NCBI GenBank assembly: GCA_000431135.1
Contig: HF987855.1
Span: forward strand, 44,707 to 53,757
DNA length: 9,051 bases
Reading direction: 5' to 3'
From: Clostridium sp. CAG:590
Lineage (GTDB): Bacteria; Bacillota; Clostridia; Lachnospirales; Lachnospiraceae
The notes beneath the pieces are model-generated. The model was given only the letters and a program-made list of their open reading frames with translations, was not told where the DNA came from and ran no database searches. The translations under genes and the position numbers were made by a program. Shown here piece by piece: positions 1 to 5,362 of the stretch. Every line of letters begins with the position of its first letter. Position 1 is the stretch's first letter.

Positions 1-1096
1 GCGTGTGGCACTGCGGGGAGAAGAGGTGCTTGGTTTTGTTGATATACAGGTGGAAGGTGTAAAGAAAGATCCGCTTTTGGTTACACCGATTGGTATCTGC
101 CTGAACTTTTATAATCAAAAGAATCAGTTTATATTTATTAATGTGAATGGCACGAAGGTGAAGCTTTATGATAACGATAAGCTCACAGTGTTTGACGCAG
201 CACTTGCATATGGATTGTCCAATGAGGATGTTTTTCCAAAACGTGGTGACGATCTTCACTATATACTGAATGGAAAGAAACGTTTTGTTCGTGGCCGGCA
301 GGGAGAACCAGCACATATTGAATTAAATGGAAGCGAAACAGGAATGAATCATGCAATTCAGGCGGGAGATCAGTTGATGATCACTCCTTCCACAAAGGGA
401 GAAGAGGCAAAAACACTTCTTAGAGAGATTGCGGATTTAGATGATACGATCACATTTATTGTGAATGACAGAGAAGTAATCTGTCCGAAGTGTGCCGGGG
501 TGAATGGTGAGATCACTTCTGAATTCTATGAAGTGAACGATGGTGATAAGATTGAGATTTATAACTATTATACATTAAGTCAGTTAATGCAGTTTATGGA
601 TATTGAGACGCCACATGAAGTTTTTGTTAATGGTGCCAGGGCAAATGCAGATACTAAGATTTATGAGAACTTTAACGTTGCGTGGATCGATCGGGAAGAG
701 ATATACAAAGCGGAACGGTTTGTTACGGAAGAAGTGATAGAACCGGAAGAAGAAATTGCGGAATCACAGGTGGCGGATAATGCAGAAACAGATATACCGG
801 AGATGGTTGAGTCAGTCTCTACGGCTGAAGAAAAGACGCCGGTAGATCAATGGATAGAACAGGTAGATGCAAACAAACATCAGGCACCGGTTGATATGCA
901 TGTTGTAGTGAATGGAACACCGGTATCCTTAACAGGTAAAGCAAACTATGTTTTTGTGGATATTTTTGAAAAGTATGCGTTTGATCTGAAGAGCGTGAAG
1001 GGAACAACGTTAGTTCAGAAAATTGATGGGGATGACGCAGAACATTTTAGTGCACTGCATGAGGGTGCGAATATAGAATTGTATTGGAAGGACTAG
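1..1096 (+). CDS. C-terminal part of a FtsA/actin-like ATPase-type protein with beta-grasp-like tail (5'-truncated by window)
   Basis: The reading frame is open to the left edge (frame begins at base 2), so the GTG at 5 is probably internal and the N-terminal ATPase part lies outside. Numbering residues from that GTG, residues 1-35 (ALRGEE, then DPLLVTPIGICL) resemble the end of the actin-like fold in the long FtsA-domain proteins I recall from Lachnospiraceae; this is recall, not a search. The rest is a chain of short units with 'VNG' turns (47-49, 208-210, 302-304) and 'GD' turns (121-122, 180-181). The last unit (298-361) reads like a ThiS/MoaD-type beta-grasp: VVVNG strand, hairpin, VFVDIFEKY helix, DG turn, then an HEGANIELYW end. 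An acidic linker (about 241-290) separates it from the preceding units. One CPKC pair is at 160-163. There is no membrane segment. A role in division or shape is inferred. Three bases separate it from the GGDEF gene. Confidence 0.6.
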   Translation, partial: RVALRGEEVLGFVDIQVEGVKKDPLLVTPIGICLNFYNQKNQFIFINVNGTKVKLYDNDKLTVFDAALAYGLSNEDVFPKRGDDLHYILNGKKRFVRGRQGEPAHIELNGSETGMNHAIQAGDQLMITPSTKGEEAKTLLREIADLDDTITFIVNDREVICPKCAGVNGEITSEFYEVNDGDKIEIYNYYTLSQLMQFMDIETPHEVFVNGARANADTKIYENFNVAWIDREEIYKAERFVTEEVIEPEEEIAESQVADNAETDIPEMVESVSTAEEKTPVDQWIEQVDANKHQAPVDMHVVVNGTPVSLTGKANYVFVDIFEKYAFDLKSVKGTTLVQKIDGDDAEHFSALHEGANIELYWKD

Positions 1097-1099
1097 AAC

Positions 1100-2797
1100 A
1101 TGGATAGTGACTCATTATTTGATTTACAAAAGAGTGGGATGGCAATGCATAGGGTAATATACATTGTGTTTTTCTTACAGAGACTCTTGCTGCAATTCGA
1201 GAGCAAGGAGATTCAGATAAGTACGACAGTGTGTATATTAGTCTTTTTGATGTTGTGTGAGATAATTGAAGAGATACTCTATCATACTGACTGCATGAAG
1301 AGTCTTACGGTATTACGCGTGGCAAGATACATACAATGTCTGTTTGCGACGATTATGCTGGCATTTTTCCATGGGACTGTGGATTCTGGAATTATGATCA
1401 TTGCATTGCTGCTTATGTTTATTGTTGATTTCTTTTTGTCTATGGAGGTATCCGATAAGGCAAAAGCGGTGTTTTGTCTGGCAGGAGTTGGTTCTCCGGT
1501 AGTGATCATTGTGTTTGTACGGATGTCGATGCATTCGAGTGATCAGTGGATGTTTTTATTCTTTGATATGCTGATGTTGCTGCTTGTATTGATCACAGAA
1601 GCAATGAAACTGGTGGAGTATATAACACACAAAGATGATATTATATTGGATGAACGGAACCGGCTTACACGTATTGTTGAGAAGAATGAAGATATTCTGA
1701 ACATGCAGAATAAGCTTAAGAATACCAATAATCAGTTAAATATCCAAAAACTTGATCTGCAAAGAGCTAACAAACAGATCAAGGAAGCAAATGAAGAGAT
1801 GAAAGCGCAGGCAGAGATCATGCATTATATTGCTTCTTCATTTGAGGTACCCAAGATATCAAATCAGATCACAGATTCTATCATGGCAGTTAAAAAATTA
1901 GGATTTTGTGCAGTATATATCAAGGAGAATGTATATCTGAACAAACATGCTAATTATGTAATTAAGACGAATATTGGTCAGTTACAGGGGAAGATCAAAG
2001 ATCAGATGGAGAGTACTTATCTTGAAATGCTCGCAGATCGTAAATCAGAAGTTATACTGCATGAGAATCTAAAGGAGGAGATTCCGTTTTTACAGGATGT
2101 GAATATCAATTCGGTATATATCAAGTTGTTGGGTACAGATGAGGAAAGCTACGGATTATTTATGATTGGTGATGAGCGCAGGAACCTCTTTTCATCTTCC
2201 ATGTCTTTTTACAATGCAATTATTGCCCAGTATGACATTGCAATCAGTAATGCAAACATTTATAACAACATGCAGAATATGGCAAGAAAAGATGGATTGA
2301 CAGGAATTAACAATCGTATTTATTTTAATGAGTTATTCAAACAATCTGTACAGCATATTACAGAGAAGAATGGATGCATGAGTGTTGCATTGTTTGATAT
2401 TGACAAATTCAAGAGTGTAAATGATACATATGGACATTTGGCAGGGGATGAAGTGATCAAGCGGATTGCTTCGGTAGCAGAACAATGTATTGATAAGTAC
2501 AATGGGTATGTCTGCCGATATGGCGGTGAGGAATTTGTGGCAGCACTTCCGGGACGTAAGTTAGAGATTGCACAACCGATTATTGAGGAATTGTTCGAAG
2601 AGATCTGCAAACAAGTGGTTCATTATAATGAATATGATATTCCGATGAGTGTCAGTATTGGATTGACTGCATATCCGGAAGTATGTAAGAATCCGGACGA
2701 ACTGTTGAAACGTGCGGACTGGTGTATGTATTATGCAAAAGAACATGGAAGACATCAGATCAACGTGGATGATGGTACTATCGAGAAGATTGGATAA
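1100..2797 (+). CDS. Membrane-anchored GGDEF diguanylate cyclase with GAF-like sensor region
   Basis: Predicted to make cyclic di-GMP from two GTP at the inner face of the membrane. Residues 1-40 are a short N-terminal stretch. Hydrophobic segments follow at about 43-60, 74-90, 97-114, 122-140 and 150-170, then a charged coiled coil (about 183-240), a GAF-like region (about 240-385, assigned by position and pattern only), and a GGDEF domain (about 393-555). The domain opens with the usual DGLTGINNR and carries the metal-site region FDIDKFK (432-438), NDTYGH (441-446) and the active-site GGEEF at 475-479, so the catalytic residues look intact. The inhibitory I-site position, RxxD five residues before GGEEF, reads KYNG (466-469), so product feedback at the primary site is probably absent. 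The ATG has AAGGA at 1088-1092, seven bases upstream and inside the preceding gene, which suggests coupled expression. What it senses cannot be told. Confidence 0.9.
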   Translation: MDSDSLFDLQKSGMAMHRVIYIVFFLQRLLLQFESKEIQISTTVCILVFLMLCEIIEEILYHTDCMKSLTVLRVARYIQCLFATIMLAFFHGTVDSGIMIIALLLMFIVDFFLSMEVSDKAKAVFCLAGVGSPVVIIVFVRMSMHSSDQWMFLFFDMLMLLLVLITEAMKLVEYITHKDDIILDERNRLTRIVEKNEDILNMQNKLKNTNNQLNIQKLDLQRANKQIKEANEEMKAQAEIMHYIASSFEVPKISNQITDSIMAVKKLGFCAVYIKENVYLNKHANYVIKTNIGQLQGKIKDQMESTYLEMLADRKSEVILHENLKEEIPFLQDVNINSVYIKLLGTDEESYGLFMIGDERRNLFSSSMSFYNAIIAQYDIAISNANIYNNMQNMARKDGLTGINNRIYFNELFKQSVQHITEKNGCMSVALFDIDKFKSVNDTYGHLAGDEVIKRIASVAEQCIDKYNGYVCRYGGEEFVAALPGRKLEIAQPIIEELFEEICKQVVHYNEYDIPMSVSIGLTAYPEVCKNPDELLKRADWCMYYAKEHGRHQINVDDGTIEKIG

Positions 2798-2810
2798 CGG
2801 ATGTATATTA

Positions 2811-2830
2811 CGCATGGTTTACACCATACG
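2811..2830 (+). other. Imperfect stem-loop between the GGDEF gene and ackA
   Basis: CGCATGGT at 2811-2818 and ACCATACG at 2823-2830 pair around a four-base TTAC loop with one C/A mismatch. No T-run follows, so it does not look like an intrinsic terminator. It could be a weak operator, an RNA processing or stability element, or chance. Confidence 0.25.
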
Positions 2831-2870
2831 TTCGATATTATAGCAATGATTTATTAATGGAGGAAAGAAA

Positions 2871-4061
2871 ATGAATGTATTCGTTGTTAATTGTGGCAGT
2901 TCTTCCTTGAAATATCAGTTGATCAATTCTGATACGGAAGAAGTTATCGCAAAAGGATTATGCGAAAGAATAGGAATTGACGGACGGTTGACACATAAGC
3001 CAACCGGTAAGGAGTCTGTTGTAAAAGAAGTTGCAATGCCGGATCATAAGAGTGCAGTTTCTTATGTATTGGAAGCGTTGACGGATCCGGTGTCCGGTGT
3101 GATCGACAACCTTTCACAGATTGATGCAGTGGGACATCGTATTGTTCATGGTGGAGAGAAATTTGCACAGTCTGTTGTAATCACGGATGAAGTTATAAAA
3201 GCAATTGAAGAATGTAATGATCTTGCACCGTTACATAATCCTGCTAATCTGATCGGTATTTCAGCATGCAAAGCATTGATGCCGAATGTACCGATGGTTG
3301 CTGTATTTGATACTGCATTTCATCAGACAATGCCGAAAAAAGCATATTTATATGGTCTGCCATATGAATATTATGAGCAGTACAAGGTTCGTAAATATGG
3401 ATTTCATGGAACTTCTCATAGTTTTGTATCGAAGAGACTGCTTGAGATTTTAGGGAAAAAGGATACAGAATCCAAGGTGATCATTTGCCATTTGGGAAAT
3501 GGATCTTCTATTACGGCTGTACAGAATGGTCAATCTGTTGATACCAGTATGGGATTTACACCGTTGGATGGATTGATCATGGGAACACGAAGTGGTAGTG
3601 TAGATCCTGCGGTTGTTCAGTTTTTGACGGGTAAGTTAGAATGCTCTTTAGATGAAGTATTGAATATATTGAATAAGAAATCAGGTGTAGAAGGAATTTC
3701 CGGTGTATCCAGTGATTTCCGCGATCTGGATGCAGCAAGTATGGATGGAAACGAGCGTGCAACAGTAGCATTGGATATGTTTGCATATCGTGCAGCGCAG
3801 TATATCGGCTCTTATGTAGCAGCAATGAACGGAGTGGATGCAATTGCATTTACAGCGGGTATCGGTGAGAATAATTTTAAAGTCCGAAAAGCTATTTGTG
3901 ATTATCTGGGATATCTTGGAATTACAATTGATGATAAGGCCAATGCAGTAAGAGGAGAAGAAATCAAACTTTCAACGGATGATTCAAAGGTTGCTGTGTA
4001 TGTAATTCCAACGAATGAAGAGCTGGCGATTGCGAGAGAGACGGTTGCTCTAGTAGGTTAG
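2871..4061 (+). CDS. ackA: Acetate kinase
   Basis: Catalyses acetyl phosphate + ADP to acetate + ATP in the cytoplasm, the ATP-yielding last step of acetate fermentation. At 396 residues it is full length. The ASKHA-family signatures are all present: NCGSSSLKYQ (7-16), GHRIVHGG (88-95), PLHNPAN (120-126), FDTAFHQTMP (146-155), YGFHGTSH (176-183), HLGNGSS (207-213), MGTRSGSVDP (237-246), FTAGIGEN (327-334) and IPTNEELAIARE (379-390). By alignment from memory to the Methanosarcina enzyme, N7, S10, S12, K14, R90, D147, H179, R240 and E383 match the catalytic and phosphate-binding set. GGAGGA at 2859-2864 precedes the ATG by about seven bases. The usual partner pta (phosphotransacetylase) is not next to it; a GGDEF gene lies 73 bases upstream. 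No convincing promoter of its own was found in that gap, and no clear terminator follows. Confidence 0.98.
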   Translation: MNVFVVNCGSSSLKYQLINSDTEEVIAKGLCERIGIDGRLTHKPTGKESVVKEVAMPDHKSAVSYVLEALTDPVSGVIDNLSQIDAVGHRIVHGGEKFAQSVVITDEVIKAIEECNDLAPLHNPANLIGISACKALMPNVPMVAVFDTAFHQTMPKKAYLYGLPYEYYEQYKVRKYGFHGTSHSFVSKRLLEILGKKDTESKVIICHLGNGSSITAVQNGQSVDTSMGFTPLDGLIMGTRSGSVDPAVVQFLTGKLECSLDEVLNILNKKSGVEGISGVSSDFRDLDAASMDGNERATVALDMFAYRAAQYIGSYVAAMNGVDAIAFTAGIGENNFKVRKAICDYLGYLGITIDDKANAVRGEEIKLSTDDSKVAVYVIPTNEELAIARETVALVG

Positions 4062-4074
4062 AGAGATCAATCTA

Positions 4075-4098
4075 ACAAGATATTGTAGGTATTCTTGT
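4075..4098 (+). other. Weak stem-loop after ackA
   Basis: ACAAGA (4075-4080) pairs with TCTTGT (4093-4098) around a 12-base loop. It is followed by A residues rather than T residues, so it is not a typical intrinsic terminator on this strand. It may only be chance, and how ackA transcription ends remains unclear. Confidence 0.2.
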
Positions 4099-4117
4099 AA
4101 AAAACTTAAGAAATTTG

Positions 4118-4146
4118 TTGACAAAGTTGTTTGAAATAGGTATAAT
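4118..4146 (+). promoter_or_regulatory. Perfect consensus sigma-70/SigA promoter for yceD-rpmF
   Basis: TTGACA at 4118-4123 and TATAAT at 4141-4146 are separated by exactly 17 bases, identical to the vegetative consensus. The predicted transcription start is near 4152-4154, giving a short leader of about 25 bases before the ATG at 4177. AGGAG at 4164-4168 is the ribosome-binding site. Such a strong unregulated-looking promoter fits a gene pair that feeds ribosome assembly. Confidence 0.9.
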
Positions 4147-4176
4147 AGCTGACGTGTGAGTTTAGGAGATTAGAAA

Positions 4177-4710
4177 ATGAACATAAACTTATATGACGTT
4201 TTGACAGTTGTTGGCAAAGAAATGTCAATAGAAACATCACTTGAGCAGTTGCAGGAAGATTTTCAAGGTGAACAGTTGGTGCTTAACAGTAAAGAGCCAT
4301 TTTGTGTAACTTTGAAATGCTTAGAGAAGAATGTTGTACAGATACAGTGTAATCTTACGATTGAAGCAAAGCGCAGCTGTAGCAGATGTTTGGATGATGT
4401 AATGTGTGAGTATCCGCTTACAATATGCCGGACTGTGAATGTTGAGAAGAAAGAAGCGTATACAGATGATGCTTCTGAAACAGATGAAATATGTTATATC
4501 GAAGACTGTACTCTGGATATAGACAGGCTCGTTTTGGATGAGTTATTCACCATTATTCCTATGAATGTACTCTGCAAAGAGGATTGTAAGGGAATCTGCA
4601 AGGTGTGTGGAACCAATCTGAATAAGAGCACATGTAATTGTGACCAGACGGTTCCAGATCCAAGAATGGCAGTTTTTAGTGATATCTTCAATCAATTTAA
4701 GGAGGTGTGA
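4177..4710 (+). CDS. YceD/DUF177 family protein (large-subunit rRNA accumulation, zinc-finger-like)
   Basis: A 177-residue cytoplasmic protein of the YceD/DUF177 family, almost always encoded directly before rpmF as here. In Escherichia coli and plants, family members are needed for normal 23S rRNA accumulation; the molecular activity is not settled. The sequence shows a CSRC pair in the middle (68-71, in KRSCSRCLDD). The family's C-terminal cysteine cluster is also present, with C133, C137, C141, C144, C153 and C155 in the IPMN-C-x3-C-KGIC-x2-CG-x-NLN-C-x-C pattern, which probably binds zinc. The region about 90-110 is acidic. The start is fixed by AGGAG eight bases upstream and by the consensus promoter just before. 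The last codons (AAG GAG GTG TGA) double as the Shine-Dalgarno sequence of rpmF, so the two genes are translationally close-coupled. Confidence 0.93.
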   Translation: MNINLYDVLTVVGKEMSIETSLEQLQEDFQGEQLVLNSKEPFCVTLKCLEKNVVQIQCNLTIEAKRSCSRCLDDVMCEYPLTICRTVNVEKKEAYTDDASETDEICYIEDCTLDIDRLVLDELFTIIPMNVLCKEDCKGICKVCGTNLNKSTCNCDQTVPDPRMAVFSDIFNQFKEV

Positions 4711-4713
4711 AAT

Positions 4714-4890
4714 ATGTCTATCTGTCCAAAGAACAAATCTTCAAAAGGAAGAAGAGATAAGAGAAGAGCAAACTGGAAGATGACCGCTCCAACTTTAGTG
4801 AAATGTTCTAAGTGTGGAGAGTTAATGGTTCCTCATAGAGTTTGTAAGAAGTGTGGCAGCTACAATAAGAAAGAAATCATTGAAGCTTAA
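4714..4890 (+). CDS. rpmF: 50S ribosomal protein L32 (bL32)
   Basis: A 58-residue protein, translated by hand. It begins MSICPKNKSSKGRRDKRRAN, the clostridial form of bL32. The basic N-terminal tail is followed by a zinc ribbon with C31, C34, C44 and C47 (CSKC, then CKKC), so this is the zinc-binding C+ type. It is a structural protein of the large ribosomal subunit. The Shine-Dalgarno AAGGAGGTG (4699-4707) is near-perfect and lies entirely inside the end of the yceD-family gene, whose TGA ends at 4710, three bases before this ATG. In many Firmicutes plsX and acyl-carrier genes follow rpmF; here a strong terminator follows instead, so rpmF ends its transcription unit. Confidence 0.97.
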   Translation: MSICPKNKSSKGRRDKRRANWKMTAPTLVKCSKCGELMVPHRVCKKCGSYNKKEIIEA

Positions 4891-4931
4891 GAAGTTGCAT
4901 ATACACAATGAATAGCGATATGTGTTTAGAG

Positions 4932-4964
4932 AAAGATGCTGAGTGTTCAGCATCTTTTTTCTTT
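4932..4964 (+). terminator. Strong Rho-independent terminator of yceD-rpmF
   Basis: An 11-bp perfect stem (4932-4942 pairing with 4947-4957; core AGATGCTGA/TCAGCATCT) has a GTGT loop and runs into a T-rich tail (4955-4960, a C, then 4962-4964). It sits 41 bases after the rpmF stop and separates that unit from the bactofilin operon. Confidence 0.93.
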
Positions 4965-5026
4965 GCGTATTCTGGTAGGAATGGAAGAATCGGTGTGCAA
5001 AAAATGTTCCATTTTCATACAAACTA

Positions 5027-5035
5027 TGTTATAAT
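5027..5035 (+). promoter_or_regulatory. Extended -10 promoter of the bactofilin-pyrH-frr-uppS operon
   Basis: TGTTATAAT at 5027-5035 is a perfect extended -10 element (TG, one base, TATAAT). The -35 position at 17-base spacing (5007-5012) reads TTCCAT and is poor, which is usual when the extended -10 is present. The predicted start is near 5042. It lies after the rpmF terminator and before the first gene of the next unit, and no other good promoter was found between here and pyrH. Confidence 0.75.
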
Positions 5036-5038
5036 CTT

Positions 5039-5063
5039 ATCTAACCGTGTAAAAGTGTTAGAT
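5039..5063 (+). repeat. Perfect 7-bp inverted repeat over the predicted transcription start
   Basis: ATCTAAC (5039-5045) and GTTAGAT (5057-5063) are exact inverted copies separated by 11 bases, 18 bases centre to centre. The left arm overlaps the predicted start site of the extended -10 promoter. It could be a repressor operator or, if transcription starts a few bases earlier, a 5' mRNA stem-loop. No known operator was recognised. Confidence 0.45.
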
Positions 5064-5100
5064 GTTGGAAATCCTATACGAAAGGAAATGAATATAACCA

Positions 5101-5313
5101 ATGAGTAATCAAAAACAAACGACACAGAAACAGATGATGGCAAGGAACCGGCGGGTACAGCGAATGAAACAATTTATTATTGCGTGTGCAGTGTTGCTGT
5201 TACTATCGTCCGTTGTTTTGAATCTTGTACTTGTAATAAAGGTTATGCATCTGCAGGATCAGATTGACAAGTTGTATTCATCTGTACAGGTGGAATATTC
5301 TTTGGATATATAG
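5101..5313 (+). CDS. Small single-pass membrane protein of unknown function
   Basis: A 70-residue protein that I do not recognise. It has a strongly basic N-terminus (K and R at residues 5, 10, 15, 17, 18, 21 and 23), one hydrophobic segment at about 24-46, then a short heptad-like stretch, VMHLQDQIDKLYSS, at 48-61. The positive-inside rule predicts a cytoplasmic N-terminus and an outside C-terminus. The layout resembles very short FtsL/DivIC-type division proteins, but there is too little sequence to claim this. An in-frame TAA at 5095-5097 means the start cannot be further upstream. The nearest Shine-Dalgarno-like AAGGA (5082-5086) is 14 bases from the ATG, which is long. It is the first gene after the promoter, and the bactofilin follows 45 bases after its stop. 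Confidence 0.65.
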   Translation: MSNQKQTTQKQMMARNRRVQRMKQFIIACAVLLLLSSVVLNLVLVIKVMHLQDQIDKLYSSVQVEYSLDI

Positions 5314-5329
5314 CCGGGAGGATGATAGG

Positions 5330-5362
5330 ATGTACAATATAGATAGATGGAGGACAATATGA
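5330..5362 (+). CDS. Possible 10-codon leader ORF coupled to the bactofilin start
   Basis: ATG at 5330 opens a frame encoding MYNIDRWRTI and ending at TGA 5360-5362. It has a very good Shine-Dalgarno, GGGAGGA (5316-5322), with seven bases of spacing. Its stop overlaps the bactofilin start codon as ATGA (5359-5362), the classic arrangement for translational coupling. The bactofilin's own GGAGG (5349-5353) lies inside this mini-ORF. Conservation in relatives is unknown, so it may be fortuitous. Confidence 0.3.
   Translation: MYNIDRWRTI
5349..5353 (+). promoter_or_regulatory. Ribosome-binding site that decides the bactofilin start
   Basis: GGAGG ends five bases before the ATG at 5359, giving a protein that starts MSFFKDF. 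An in-frame ATG at 5347 would overlap this site and has no Shine-Dalgarno at a useful distance, so 5359 is preferred. Confidence 0.8.

Noticed and set aside
5..7. GTG at base 5 as the true start of the first gene
   Set aside because: The frame is open to the window edge, no ribosome-binding site is visible, and the first residues look like the middle of a conserved domain.
2818..2846. Possible promoter before ackA (TTTACA with TATTAT at 2836-2841)
   Set aside because: The spacing between the two elements is only 12 bases, too short for a sigma-70 promoter.
4908..5108. Forward 66-codon open frame between rpmF and the small membrane gene
   Set aside because: It runs straight through the strong terminator and the promoter, has no ribosome-binding site, and its sequence is not protein-like. 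Only its last few codons could matter as a mini-frame.
5347..5358. Upstream in-frame ATG for the bactofilin
   Set aside because: The ATG at 5359 has GGAGG at correct spacing; 5347 lacks a usable site and would add only four residues.
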